Source: Clostridium aciditolerans (lineage in GTDB: Bacteria > Bacillota > Clostridia > Clostridiales > Clostridiaceae). From it: a DNA stretch of 64,000 nucleotides. Positions 44,691 through 54,241 of the stretch are shown here, piece by piece (the stretch's first letter is position 1; every line of letters begins with the position of its first letter). The notes beneath the pieces are model-generated. The model searched no databases, had not been told where the DNA came from, and saw only the letters and a list, made by a program, of their open reading frames with translations. A program made the position numbers and the translations under genes. The DNA lies in NCBI RefSeq assembly GCF_016316925.1, contig NZ_JAEEGB010000006.1:248001-312000 (forward strand). Reading direction: 5' to 3'.

Positions 44691-46759
44691 TTTTGAAGAG
44701 TAATTAGGACAGCTCCGTACCCTTCTATCTTTGATATTAAGTTATATACAGGTTTCTTTTTTGCAAAATTTAAAGATATCCTTGGCTGAGATATATTATA
44801 CAAAACATCCATTTCCTCATAAGTAAGCCTTTTTGGTCTCCCCATAAGAGTCCAGTTATTAAAAGCAGATCCTATTTCTTCTCCAATTTCATATACAGTT
44901 ACCTTATAATCATATTGAAGATTCTTAAGGGACAAGGATATTTCCCTTTCAGTAACTTGCTTTTTCCTTTTTTGTTTTATTAACTTTTCATTTTCTATAG
45001 TCTCATTTAGATCTTCACTAAAACTATAAATAAGAATTTGGTAATTATCTTCATAACTAGTTACAATATAGCCATCTTCCTTTTTAATTAAAAGATCCCC
45101 CAACTTTGATAAAAAATAATATGCATAATAAGATGATTTTCTTATACCATTAAGCGTTGTTATTCCTGGTGAACCAAAGAATAATTCATTGCTCATAACA
45201 GAGCTTTCTTCTACAGTATCATAAGCTTTCAAGAATAACATATTATTTTTTTCATTTATGAAGTTATGAATTATGTAAGGAATCATGTATGACGTATCAA
45301 AAATAGAGTTTACTGTGTTATCCTCTTCAAAAGCTTCCTCTATTATATCTCCCAATTCATACTTATCAAATATTTTCTGGGCAGCTTCAATGTAATCTTG
45401 TGGAAGATCCTTTGCTGTTCTAAACCTCCAGTTTTGAATTTCCCCTATACCATATAGATCTAGAAAATATAGAATAAAGCTTTCTAAAAGCCTTAAAAAC
45501 AAGTCTATTTCATCAAATATTTTATCTAAGATTATCATAGGAATAAGTTTAATATCTACCATAAACTCCATAAGCTTTTCAACCTCATTCCAATTAAGAA
45601 AATCTAAGTTTTTATTAAAATAAATTCTCATATCCTTATGAAATAAATACTGAACTATACCATATTTAAAGCCTATATTTTTTTGAATATCCGCTGCAAA
45701 GCTTTGCTCTCTCTCTTTTAAAAGTTCTATTCCATCTCCTAAATTTATTACTTCCTTCCAATAATCATTTACTTCCCCCATTACCTCAGAAACATCTACA
45801 TTTATCTTGATTATCTCTTTTTCATAATTAAATCTATCATAATCCTCAAGATATGTAGAAAGGTACTCAATTGCCTCTTCAATATTAAGCTCTTCATATT
45901 TTTTAATTTTTTCATATTTTTTTTCTGAGATATAATTCTTCTTTCTGTACTGGAGAGGGGTCATATTATAATACATCTTAAAATATTTATTGTAATAGCG
46001 AGTGTGTGAAAAGCCTACATCCTCGGAAATTTCTGATATAGTTTTTTCTGTGTCCAATAAAAGCTTCACCGATTCATGAACTCTGGTAGAATTTAAAAAC
46101 TCTTTAAAATTAATGCCTGCCATATTTTTTATTTCATGGGATAGATAATAAGAGCTTAAAAATTCACGCTCAGCTATGTCTTGCAAGCTTATCTTATTCA
46201 TGTAATTGTTATATATAAATTTAGATATTCTGTGATATCGCTCAAATTGTATATCATTTTCCTTTAAATCTTCTTCATCATATAGTAAATAATGAAAGTT
46301 ATTTAATAAATGAAATAACAGCTTTACCATATATTTTTCTATTTCTTCATCGAAATCATCACTTTTTTGAATGACTTCACAAGTAAGTATAGATAAAAAT
46401 CTTCTTAAAACTTGATACTTTTCTTCTTCCTGTGCCCACTCTACTGTTGAGTTAGTATAAAAGTATATATTTTTTACATCGTTATAGTATTTTTCAAAAA
46501 ATTCTATATCCATTTTAAATACTAATATTTTGTTATATTCATCATTAGAATATATTCTGTGGGGCTCATCTGCATTAACTATTTCAATTTCTCTTTCAAG
46601 CACTTCATATGTCTCAGACTCTATCTGAACATATATGCTTCCTTTTAAAACAAATATTATTTCCACACAGTTATGCCAATGAAGTGGATACTCCTTAATT
46701 GTGTTTAAGCTAATATTGACAGGAAGATGTTCCGTGAAAGTTACATATTCCCTTCTCAT
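44669..46759 (-). CDS. AraC-family regulator with large C-terminal GH39-like domain
   Basis: 696 residues. A cupin sensor (1-100, LHWHNCVEIIFVLKG with the sugar-pocket His) is followed by an AraC HTH pair (about 175-280: SLQDIAEREFLSSYYLS, TISEISEDVGFSHTRYYNKYFK in part, MTPLQYRKK). The remaining 410 residues resemble the glycosidase family 39-like extension found on some clostridial AraC proteins. I see no clear catalytic Glu pair, so the domain may only bind carbohydrate. It is divergent from the DUF2975 gene. Confidence 0.82.
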   Translation of the reverse strand: MRREYVTFTEHLPVNISLNTIKEYPLHWHNCVEIIFVLKGSIYVQIESETYEVLEREIEIVNADEPHRIYSNDEYNKILVFKMDIEFFEKYYNDVKNIYFYTNSTVEWAQEEEKYQVLRRFLSILTCEVIQKSDDFDEEIEKYMVKLLFHLLNNFHYLLYDEEDLKENDIQFERYHRISKFIYNNYMNKISLQDIAEREFLSSYYLSHEIKNMAGINFKEFLNSTRVHESVKLLLDTEKTISEISEDVGFSHTRYYNKYFKMYYNMTPLQYRKKNYISEKKYEKIKKYEELNIEEAIEYLSTYLEDYDRFNYEKEIIKINVDVSEVMGEVNDYWKEVINLGDGIELLKEREQSFAADIQKNIGFKYGIVQYLFHKDMRIYFNKNLDFLNWNEVEKLMEFMVDIKLIPMIILDKIFDEIDLFLRLLESFILYFLDLYGIGEIQNWRFRTAKDLPQDYIEAAQKIFDKYELGDIIEEAFEEDNTVNSIFDTSYMIPYIIHNFINEKNNMLFLKAYDTVEESSVMSNELFFGSPGITTLNGIRKSSYYAYYFLSKLGDLLIKKEDGYIVTSYEDNYQILIYSFSEDLNETIENEKLIKQKRKKQVTEREISLSLKNLQYDYKVTVYEIGEEIGSAFNNWTLMGRPKRLTYEEMDVLYNISQPRISLNFAKKKPVYNLISKIEGYGAVLITLQKVQKHLF

Positions 46760-46979
46760 AAACCTTTCTCCATTTCTTTATTTAGTAATATTATTATTTT
46801 AATTTTATCATATATAATTGATAACATTTGTTAACATATAGTTACACTTAATGAGAAATTCAAAAGTTATTTTATGTTAATTAATAAAAATATATTGTTT
46901 TTAAGTATACTTTTATTGAATAACGATAAACTTAGTGTTATTATATACCTAAGAAATATATGTTATCGGAGGAACAAAA

Positions 46980-47552
46980 ATGAAAATGAACTTTATTGGA
47001 GAAAAATCTTTATCATCTTTTATCTATAAACTTTTAAAAATTTGTCTTATAGTTCTAGTTGTATGTATTCCTTTAGTAATTGTAGGAATAGCTGTTGATT
47101 ATTCAAAAGGAGTAAAAGATTTTTATGATATAACATCATCGGGCTTGATGCTATCATTTATGCCACAAGTCAATAATGAATTTATTGCTAATTATAATAT
47201 TAGATCTCTATTGTACAATATACCTGCAATAATTACATTTATATATATACTTTATTCTTTAATGAAATTATTTAAAGACTTTTCAAAAAATAAAATTTTT
47301 GAAATAGAAAATTTTAAAAGAACAAGAACTATTGGTGTATTAATAGTTTTGCTAGGAATATTTGAAAACATAGCAAACTACATTTCTGCACTAACAATAA
47401 ACAACTTGACAATCAACGGTATAACTTTTCATACTGATCTTATATCAATAATAATAGATTCAAGATATGTGGGAGGTTTAATAATTATAATTATTGGAGA
47501 AATATTTAAAAGAGCTATTGAACTAAAAAAAGATCAAGATCTTACAATATAA
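46980..47552 (+). CDS. DUF2975 membrane protein
   Basis: 190 residues with four hydrophobic helices (about 16-38, 78-98, 115-135, 155-178) and a KNKIFEIENFKRTRTIG segment that is characteristic of DUF2975. The function is unknown. An XRE regulator follows after 29 bases; this pairing is common in Firmicutes and suggests that the regulator controls, or is modulated by, the membrane protein. CGGAGGAAC precedes the ATG. Confidence 0.82.
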   Translation: MKMNFIGEKSLSSFIYKLLKICLIVLVVCIPLVIVGIAVDYSKGVKDFYDITSSGLMLSFMPQVNNEFIANYNIRSLLYNIPAIITFIYILYSLMKLFKDFSKNKIFEIENFKRTRTIGVLIVLLGIFENIANYISALTINNLTINGITFHTDLISIIIDSRYVGGLIIIIIGEIFKRAIELKKDQDLTI

Positions 47553-47581
47553 ATTATAACTAACTTTTGGATGGAGATGAT

Positions 47582-47809
47582 ATGATGTCAATAATCATAA
47601 GATTAGATAGAGTTATGGCTGATAGGAAGATATCTCTTGGAGATCTAGCTGATAAAGTTGGTATAACCTTATCAAATCTCTCAATTTTAAAAACTGGAAA
47701 AGCTAAAGCTATAAGATTTTCAACTCTTGAGGCAATATGCCGTGAGTTAAATTGTCAGCCTGGCGATATATTGGAGTATGATTCAAGTGTACAGGAAGAT
47801 GAATTATAA
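47582..47809 (+). CDS. XRE-family helix-turn-helix regulator
   Basis: 75 residues, almost entirely one HTH domain (SLGDLADKVGITLSNLSILKTGKA in part, then LEAICRELNCQPGDILEY), as in YozG-like proteins. An in-frame TTG lies at 47567, but GGAG at 47573-47576 suits the ATG at 47582 or the next one at 47585. It is co-transcribed with the DUF2975 gene. Confidence 0.85.
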   Translation: MMSIIIRLDRVMADRKISLGDLADKVGITLSNLSILKTGKAKAIRFSTLEAICRELNCQPGDILEYDSSVQEDEL

Positions 47810-47907
47810 AATGCAATGGTTTTTACTCGTAGTTAATTAGAAAAACCAAGACTATAATTTTGTGTAAATCGTGAAAAATATTATATAAATTTTAAGGGGA
47901 TGACTCT

Positions 47908-48750
47908 ATGAATTTAAGTTTGTTTAAGGAAATTAAAACAAGACACTTGTTTTTAAAAATGTTTTATATAACAATTTTATCTATAGTAATACTTATATTA
48001 TATAAAAAAGTTTTTAACGGAACTTTAAGAGATGACCATATTGAGTTTTTTGCTGCTGTAATTACTTCATTATTCTTTATATTAGTACTTCAGTTTATGA
48101 AGCAAAATAAAATAACACTTAATCAACTTATAGGAAAGCCATCTAGCAAAAAATTTATATTGGAAGTTCCTCTAACTTGGATTATAACTACAATAGGCGG
48201 TATAGGAGCAATGTTATCAGTAATTTTTATGGTATATTCTGCAAATCCTAATTTATTAAATTCAGTAAACTCAAATTTTGCTTCAAAACCTGCCATTTAT
48301 ACTACACCTTTTACTGTTATCATAGGCTTCATATACGGAGTGATAATAGCTCCTATAACGGAAGAACTTACATTTAGAGGAATATTGTTAAATAGATTTC
48401 ACAATAAATATGGAGTAACTAAAGCAGTCATATATTCTTCATTAATATTTATGATAGTACACACAAAAGTAAATCCATTATTGTTTTTTCTTGGAGTAAG
48501 TTGTTCTATTCTTGCTTTTAAATATAACTCCTTAATTCCTTCTATTTTACTACATGCTGTAAATAATTTTATTGTACATTTACGCGATTTAATGACACCC
48601 TCAAACAGTTCTTCTACAGGTACTTTTGATCCAAACTTGGGCATTTTCATATTAGGAGTTGTTTTGTTATCTATATATTTATTGTATATCTACAAAAATC
48701 GTCCTAAAAGAAAATTATTCAATACAAGTAACAACTGTATTAAAATTTAA
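47908..48750 (+). CDS. CPBP-family intramembrane protease
   Basis: 280 residues with about eight hydrophobic helices. The three family motifs are EELTFRG (Glu pair and Arg), FMIVHT and HAVNN. Members process prenylated proteins, peptides or bacteriocin-related substrates (CAAX/Abi family); the substrate here is unknown. It lies 98 bases downstream of the DUF2975/XRE pair and could be in the same unit. AAGGGGATGA precedes the ATG. Confidence 0.88.
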   Translation: MNLSLFKEIKTRHLFLKMFYITILSIVILILYKKVFNGTLRDDHIEFFAAVITSLFFILVLQFMKQNKITLNQLIGKPSSKKFILEVPLTWIITTIGGIGAMLSVIFMVYSANPNLLNSVNSNFASKPAIYTTPFTVIIGFIYGVIIAPITEELTFRGILLNRFHNKYGVTKAVIYSSLIFMIVHTKVNPLLFFLGVSCSILAFKYNSLIPSILLHAVNNFIVHLRDLMTPSNSSSTGTFDPNLGIFILGVVLLSIYLLYIYKNRPKRKLFNTSNNCIKI

Positions 48751-48764
48751 ACATAAATATGGTT

Positions 48765-48857
48765 TCAAATAAGAAAAGCACTCCTGAGTTTCTTTTTCTT
48801 ATTTAACTTCTTATGTACTTTTGGTTGTTGTTCTTTTATTACTTGCTCTATTTTCAT
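48765..48857 (-). CDS. Possible 30-residue basic peptide
   Basis: ATG at 48857 lies 8 bases after an AAGGAAGT ribosome site. The frame gives a Lys-rich peptide (MKIEQVIKEQQ..., then LNKKKKLRS) ending at 48765. No homologue is recognised, and the gene is opposite to its neighbours. It could be a small spore or RNA-binding peptide, or chance. Confidence 0.3.
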   Translation of the reverse strand: MKIEQVIKEQQPKVHKKLNKKKKLRSAFLI

Positions 48858-48887
48858 TGCCCATCACTTCCTTTTTTAAATTTTGTA

Positions 48888-48914
48888 ACCTTATTCTGCA
48901 TTCTGCATATTATA
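48888..48914 (+). promoter_or_regulatory. Sigma-K-like promoter, first tandem gene
   Basis: AC (48888-48889), 16 bases, CATATTATA (48906-48914), then 33 bases to the ATG: an exact AC-N16-CATANNNTA match. Confidence 0.65.
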
Positions 48915-48947
48915 TACTGTGTGTAAAAATTTTATGGAGGATTATTA

Positions 48948-49370
48948 ATGTACAGAAATGAAAATCTAGATCCTAAACAAAATCTTAATCAGGACCCAAA
49001 TGATACTTACCTTGACTATCGCGAGGACCTTGACGATGACCCTCACATGGGAATGTGCTGTCCTATGATGCACTGTTGTCCTATGATGTATGGACCTCAT
49101 ATGATGTCAAATCAAATGATGTTAAATCAAATGATGCCAAGTCAAATGATGCCAAGTCAAATGATGTCAAATCAAATGATGTCAAATCAAATGATGCCAA
49201 ATCAAATGATGCCAACACAGGTTTCTCCTGCCCAAATGATGCCTAGTGATGGAGATGATGATCCTGATCCTCGTCGCCCATTTTTCCATGAGAGACCATT
49301 TTTCTTCCATCAAAGACCATTTTTCTTCCCTTTCGGACCATTCTTCCCTTTCAGACCATGGTGGATGTAG
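48948..49370 (+). CDS. Met-rich repeat protein 1, probable spore coat component
   Basis: 140 residues. A polar acidic head (MYRNENLDPKQ) is followed by MCCPMMHCCPMMYGPHMM, then about ten pentapeptides of the type SNQMM/PSQMM (15-bp DNA repeats). An acidic SDGDDDPD joint leads to a Phe/Pro/Arg tail with RRPFFHERPFF and a final RPWWM. There is no signal peptide. The Cys, His and Met content could bind metal or allow cross-linking. It is the near twin of the next gene. GGAGG sits before the ATG. Confidence 0.7.
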   Translation: MYRNENLDPKQNLNQDPNDTYLDYREDLDDDPHMGMCCPMMHCCPMMYGPHMMSNQMMLNQMMPSQMMPSQMMSNQMMSNQMMPNQMMPTQVSPAQMMPSDGDDDPDPRRPFFHERPFFFHQRPFFFPFGPFFPFRPWWM

Positions 49371-49416
49371 CATAGATAAAATTAATAATAACTCTATACC
49401 TAGATTAATTAAATAT

Positions 49417-49450
49417 AACTGCGGCTTAGGCTGCAGTTTATTTTTTATTT
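49417..49450 (+). terminator. Terminator after Met-rich gene 1
   Basis: AACTGC pairs with GCAGTT (49417-49422 with 49433-49438), extended inward by GGC/GCT-like pairs and followed by TTATTTTTTATTT. Confidence 0.65.
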
Positions 49451-49468
49451 AATTTTTTCAAAATAATA

Positions 49469-49601
49469 AGTACTGGCATCTCTGCCAGTACTACAAACGG
49501 AGGCTATATTAATGTACTTTACTGTAGTTAATTCCATTATATGATTAATTCATTATAGTGTTACTTAAATTTAAATAAGTATCAGTATTTCTACCAGTGC
49601 T
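49469..49601 (+). repeat. Duplicated hairpin and mini-ORF between the twin genes
   Basis: Part of the 325-bp gap 49371-49695. A perfect 10-bp stem, AGTACTGGCA/TGCCAGTACT (49469-49492), is followed by GGAGG and an ATG at 49512 opening only ten codons (MYFTVVNSII). A degenerate second hairpin lies at 49578-49601. The same hairpin, GGAGG and ten-codon frame recur after the second twin gene. Confidence 0.6.
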
Positions 49602-49635
49602 CTTTGTACTAACCCAGCATTTTTTTTTAGTTGTA

Positions 49636-49662
49636 ACCTTATTTTGAATCCTGCATATTATA
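49636..49662 (+). promoter_or_regulatory. Sigma-K-like promoter, second tandem gene
   Basis: AC (49636-49637), 16 bases, CATATTATA (49654-49662), 33 bases before the ATG, as for the first twin. Confidence 0.65.
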
Positions 49663-49695
49663 TATTGTGTGTAAAAATTTTATGGAGGATTATTA

Positions 49696-50244
49696 ATGTA
49701 TAGAAACGAAAATCAGAACATTGACCAGAACTTTGATCAGGATCTTAATGAAAATTCAAATTTAGATGATACTCGTTGTAAGAACAAAGGACATCACCAG
49801 GGGCATCACCAGGAACATCACCAGGGGCATCATTTGATTTGGCATCATCAGGGGCATCATCATGGACATCATCATTTTGGAATGTGCTGTCCTATGATGT
49901 ACTGTTGTCCTATGATGTATGGACCTCAAATGATATCAAATCAAATGATGCTAAATCAGATGATGCCAAATCAAATGATGCCAAATCAAATGATGTCAAA
50001 TCAAATGATGTCAAATCAAATGATGCCAAATCAAATGATGTCAAATCAAATGATGTCAAATCAAATGATGCCTAGTGATGGAGATGATGATCCTGATCCT
50101 CGCCGCCCATTTTTCCATGAGAGACCATTTTTCCATGAGAGACCATTTTTCTTCCATCAAAGACCATTTTTCTTCCCTTTCGGACCATTCTTCTTCCATC
50201 AAAGACCATTTTTCCCTGGAGGACCTTTTTTCCCTGGGAGATAG
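49696..50244 (+). CDS. Met/His-rich repeat protein 2, probable spore coat component
   Basis: 182 residues, a duplicate of the preceding gene. It has the same head (MYRNEN) and CCPMMYCCPMMYGP, about eleven xNQMM pentapeptides, SDGDDDPDPRRPFFHERPFF pieces and a longer Phe-rich tail ending FFPGR. It differs by a His-rich insert at about residues 32-56, made of GHHQEHHQ-like units. The insert is encoded by a short DNA repeat and may be a recent expansion. Promoter, ribosome site and downstream hairpins are duplicated too. The coat role is inferred. Confidence 0.7.
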   Translation: MYRNENQNIDQNFDQDLNENSNLDDTRCKNKGHHQGHHQEHHQGHHLIWHHQGHHHGHHHFGMCCPMMYCCPMMYGPQMISNQMMLNQMMPNQMMPNQMMSNQMMSNQMMPNQMMSNQMMSNQMMPSDGDDDPDPRRPFFHERPFFHERPFFFHQRPFFFPFGPFFFHQRPFFPGGPFFPGR

Positions 50245-50275
50245 ATGGAATATAAAACTTTAATTATAATTTAAA

Positions 50276-50310
50276 ATATAACTGCAGTCTAGGCTGCAGT
50301 TATATCTATT
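50276..50310 (+). terminator. Terminator after Met-rich gene 2
   Basis: A perfect 12-bp stem, ATATAACTGCAG with CTGCAGTTATAT (50276-50287, 50294-50305), is followed by CTATTTTG. It corresponds to the hairpin at 49417. Confidence 0.65.
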
Positions 50311-50333
50311 TTGACTATTTTCAAAAAATCATA

Positions 50334-50408
50334 AGTACTGACATCTCTGCCAGTACTACAACTTGGAGGTAATTAATGTATTTCATTCTAATCAATTTCA
50401 TTATATGA
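50334..50408 (+). repeat. Second copy of the hairpin and mini-ORF
   Basis: The AGTACTGACA/TGCCAGTACT stem (50334-50357, one mismatch) is followed by GGAGGT and an ATG at 50376 opening ten codons (MYFILINFII). The start context copies that of the coat-like genes, so this may be the remnant of a lost tandem copy. Confidence 0.55.
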
Positions 50409-50448
50409 TTGATTTATTGTAATGTTACAAAATTGAAACCATATAGTT

Positions 50449-52644
50449 TTACTCAACTAATCCACTTTCCTTAAATTGATGAACAAATTTTTTGCCTATC
50501 TTATTCACCTTTTCTTTTAAGAAAATTCCAATCAATATCGATGCAATAAAATATAAGGATAAAATGGTCATATTGTGAATTAGTACATTTCTTAAAATAC
50601 CTCCAACTGCCTCTCTCATTCCTCCTATAGCATAGGTAAAAGGTAATAGAGGATTTATATATCGGAAAAAGGATGGTGTCAATTCTATTGGAAATGTTCC
50701 TCCTGAAGCTGAAACCTGCAGTACCAAACCTATCATCACTAAGGCCTTTCCTACATTTCCAAAAACAGATACTAAAGTGTATATAATCATACTAAATATA
50801 ATACTTACATATATTCCGTACAGCACATATATAAAAGGAGCCGAAACATAAGTTTTTAAGAGAAATAAGTTACCCATTGTTACTACAAAAGCCTGCATAA
50901 TTCCAATAGTTACAAAAGTAAGATATCTCCCAAAAAATTGATCTCCTGCCTTTATCTCCAATCCATCATCAAAGCTTTTAACTTCTACTGATAGCAATGA
51001 AAGTAGTATAAAAGCTCCTACCCAAAGAGCAAGTATAGTATAAAAAGGAGCCATAGCTGAACCATAGTTTGGGATTGGAAAAATTCTATCCTGCTTTATC
51101 TCCACTGGATCTGATAGAAAATCACTTTCTGCTTTTGCATCCCTTTTTAATATCCTTACAATCTCATCAAATTTTTTATCACCACTTAAACTTCTTAACT
51201 TATCAGCATTTGAATGTATATCATTTTGAACTGTAGGAAATTTATCCTTAACTTCCTTTAATCCTTTTACTCCTATATCAGTTCCAGTTTTGACTCCTTG
51301 GAGCAAACTATCAACTAACGGAATGTTCTGCTGAGCATTTTGTAAAAGCTGTAATGTATTATTTGAGATTCCTGCAAAATTTTTCATTGTACTTTCAATT
51401 GCTGGAGCTGTTACTGAATCAAAATTGTTAATCATATTACCTGTTAAATCTGAAACTTTATTAGCTCCGTCTATTGCAGCATCTATATTTTCAGGTAAAA
51501 CTTGTTTCCCATAATCTATACTACTAATCATAGAATCAACGTAGGCTTTTTGGTTTGTCATCTGATTTTTAGTACTCTGGAGCTGACCAATAAAGTTTGC
51601 TATAACATTATTATTTAAAGTTTTATTAATGGATTGAAGCAAACTTATACCACGGCTAAGTCTTTCTATTCCATCGCTATACCTACTGCTAACTGTAGCC
51701 AAAACCTCTCTAATCTTACCACTGTCAGATGCTTCAAAGGACTTAGCGCCATTTAAAAGAGCCTTAGCTGTATCCGTTGAGCTTTTTATAAGTGCTAAAT
51801 CTGCTTTTATAACTGGCGATATAGTCTGCAATGAATTAGTTGCTTTTCCTATTACTTCATTACTTGTTTTAGCAATATCTGTTGTTTTGTTCAGTGTGTC
51901 AGATATAACAGGTACATTTTTTTGTACATTTTGCACATATTGCTGAAGTACTAAAGATCCTGCATAGGCATTGTCTATATCTCTCCCAACTTCAGGCATC
52001 TTATTATCTATGTCAAGGATAATATCAATAATCCCCTGAAGCTGTGGCTTAATGTGTTCTAAGTCAACCCCAAATTGATTAATATAAGAAAGAACTGTAT
52101 CACTACAGGTTTGAATAAATGATCTTGTTATCTCCTCTTGAAGGCTAGTTATTCCTTTTTGAGTAATTTTAGGAGCTATGGCATTTATCTTTTCATTAAC
52201 AGCATAAATTAGCTCTGCTTTTTTTGGTGTATCTTTCTTTGCAATAGAAATAAGATTTTCCGAGAAATCCTTCGTTATTGTAATACTAGCATAGTATTTA
52301 CCTGTCTTTACTCCATTTTGAGCCTCGCTTTGACTGACAAATTTCCAGCCTATGCTTTGATTATCCTTTAACTTTTTTATCATATCATTTCCTACATTAA
52401 TTTTAACATTTCTAAATTCTGAGCCTTCATCTAAGTTAACTACTGCTACTGAAAGATTTTTAGTATTTCCATAAGGATCCCATGAAGCTTTGATGTTAAA
52501 CCATGCGTAAAGTGATGGCAAAATAGTTAGGGCTAATATTATTATCAGCGCTACATAGTTTGTATATATGTTTCTTATATCTCTTTTATAAATTTTAAAA
52601 ATACTTTTCATATCTTTTTTTAAATTCTGAAAGACATTTTTCAT
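50449..52644 (-). CDS. YhgE/Pip family membrane protein
   Basis: 731 residues. An N-terminal membrane helix is followed by SLYAWFNIKASWDPYGNT in part, the signature of YhgE/Pip. A long extracytoplasmic region (about 45-520) is rich in helices and short heptads. Five or six C-terminal ABC-2-type helices follow. Related proteins include phage infection protein and type VII secretion EsaA-like proteins. No ESX genes are nearby. The ATG at 52659 lacks a ribosome site, so I use the one at 52644, which has GGGGGCGAG before it. Confidence 0.85.
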   Translation of the reverse strand: MKNVFQNLKKDMKSIFKIYKRDIRNIYTNYVALIIILALTILPSLYAWFNIKASWDPYGNTKNLSVAVVNLDEGSEFRNVKINVGNDMIKKLKDNQSIGWKFVSQSEAQNGVKTGKYYASITITKDFSENLISIAKKDTPKKAELIYAVNEKINAIAPKITQKGITSLQEEITRSFIQTCSDTVLSYINQFGVDLEHIKPQLQGIIDIILDIDNKMPEVGRDIDNAYAGSLVLQQYVQNVQKNVPVISDTLNKTTDIAKTSNEVIGKATNSLQTISPVIKADLALIKSSTDTAKALLNGAKSFEASDSGKIREVLATVSSRYSDGIERLSRGISLLQSINKTLNNNVIANFIGQLQSTKNQMTNQKAYVDSMISSIDYGKQVLPENIDAAIDGANKVSDLTGNMINNFDSVTAPAIESTMKNFAGISNNTLQLLQNAQQNIPLVDSLLQGVKTGTDIGVKGLKEVKDKFPTVQNDIHSNADKLRSLSGDKKFDEIVRILKRDAKAESDFLSDPVEIKQDRIFPIPNYGSAMAPFYTILALWVGAFILLSLLSVEVKSFDDGLEIKAGDQFFGRYLTFVTIGIMQAFVVTMGNLFLLKTYVSAPFIYVLYGIYVSIIFSMIIYTLVSVFGNVGKALVMIGLVLQVSASGGTFPIELTPSFFRYINPLLPFTYAIGGMREAVGGILRNVLIHNMTILSLYFIASILIGIFLKEKVNKIGKKFVHQFKESGLVE

Positions 52645-52780
52645 AAATCTCGCCCCCATTTCGCTGAACGTTGTAAAATATTCACTAATGTTATTTACTA
52701 TTTTATCATAATTATGCTAAACCATCATCATAGCCAAGCAAGTTTATTCTTAAGTCAGCTATTAAATAATTATAGAATAA

Positions 52781-52812
52781 AAAAGCTTAGAATAGTAATA
52801 TTCTAAGCTTTT
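52781..52812 (-). terminator. Terminator after the amidohydrolase gene
   Basis: A perfect 14-bp stem (AAAAGCTTAGAATA, 52781-52794 with 52799-52812) has a 4-base loop and T runs on both sides. Confidence 0.8.
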
Positions 52813-52908
52813 TATGTTTTGTCTCATAGCTCTCTCACCTAACATTCCAGTCTTATATAAAACTATTCTTAAATAATCATTAAAGTGATAGATATTGTAG
52901 AAATATAT

Positions 52909-54078
52909 TTATTGAAGCTTTTTTCTCTCATAAATAACTTCCCCATTTATAATTGTTATTACAACTTTTGTATTTATCATATCCAGTGGATCGCCATTTA
53001 ATATAATTATATCTGCATCGTATCCTACTTCTAATTTTCCAATTCTATCATCACACTCAAGCATTTGTGCTGCATTGATTGTTATCGATTTTAACGCATC
53101 TAGAGGTTTTAAACCTTCCGAAACTGCAAGCAAAGCCACTGATCTTAGCTGATCTATAGAATTATATGGATGATCTGTTATAAGCGCTATTTTAACACCT
53201 GCCTCTACTAAATGAAGTGCAGAACTGTAGTTTCGTTTTCTAAGCTCCATCTTTATTCTCGGTGTTAATATCGGTCCAAAGGCTATAGGTATATTTTTCT
53301 CTATTAAATAATCACTGATGAGATGAGCTTCAGTGCCATGTTCAATAACAAGCTTTTTTATGTTAAATTCCTCTGCTATTCTTATAACTGAAACTATATC
53401 ATCAGCACGGTGAGCGTGGGCTCTTAAAGTCAATTCCCCCTTTAGCAATGGAACAACAGCCTCAAGTCTAATGTCTCTTTCTCTAAGCTTACCCTGTTCC
53501 TTTTCAACCATGTAATCCTGCGCTCTCATAAACAACTCTCGTATTAAAGAGGTTACCCCCATTCTGGTTACAGGACACTTTCCACTATTGCCATAACACG
53601 ACATAGGGTCTTCTCCTAAGGCTATTTTAAGTCCATATGGATTTTTAACTATCATTTTATCAATTATTCTTCCATATGTCTTTAATACTGTATTTAAACC
53701 TCCAACAGCATTGTTACTTCCTGGCCCACTCATAACACAAGTAACACCGGCTCTCACTGCATCTTTAAATGAAATGTCGAGAGGGTTTATACCGTCTATT
53801 GCTCTTAGGTGCGGAGTTACTGGGTTTGAGGTTTCATTGTTATCTATACCTAACTTCCCAGTAGCCTCCTCTATTATACCCATATGCGTATGACAGTCTA
53901 TGAATCCAGGTAGTGCGTAATGTTCTTTAACATCAATAACTCTTAATTTATCTGATTCAAAATTTATATTAACAGCTATCTGTTCTATTTTCCCATTTCT
54001 CAACAAGATATCTTTTTTCGATTTGCTGTAGTTATCAAAATTTATTAATACACAATTTTTTAGCAATATAGGCTGCAT
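52909..54078 (-). CDS. Amidohydrolase family protein
   Basis: 389 residues of the imidazolonepropionase-like metal-dependent hydrolase type: a beta-sandwich start, GFIDCHTHMG (HxH metal pair), a central RAHAHRADD, IEHGTEA, and LITDHP with the last metal Asp. It ends with the AGYDADIIILNGDPL-like closing segment (GYDADIIILNG). It is cytoplasmic and the substrate is unknown; family members cleave cyclic amides, dipeptides and imidazolones. It is followed by a strong terminator, so it is monocistronic. Confidence 0.88.
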   Translation of the reverse strand: MQPILLKNCVLINFDNYSKSKKDILLRNGKIEQIAVNINFESDKLRVIDVKEHYALPGFIDCHTHMGIIEEATGKLGIDNNETSNPVTPHLRAIDGINPLDISFKDAVRAGVTCVMSGPGSNNAVGGLNTVLKTYGRIIDKMIVKNPYGLKIALGEDPMSCYGNSGKCPVTRMGVTSLIRELFMRAQDYMVEKEQGKLRERDIRLEAVVPLLKGELTLRAHAHRADDIVSVIRIAEEFNIKKLVIEHGTEAHLISDYLIEKNIPIAFGPILTPRIKMELRKRNYSSALHLVEAGVKIALITDHPYNSIDQLRSVALLAVSEGLKPLDALKSITINAAQMLECDDRIGKLEVGYDADIIILNGDPLDMINTKVVITIINGEVIYERKKLQ

Positions 54079-54241
54079 GCTTTCACCTCATAATTTGCTG
54101 TAATGATTTCTTCGATCATATAGACTTCTAAAGTCTATTATTTACTTAAAATGTTTCATTATACATATAATATACTCGTAACTGAACTCTATTCTGAAAA
54201 TAGCAAATGAGAGGCTACTTAAGAGGTGAAATCTATTTAAA

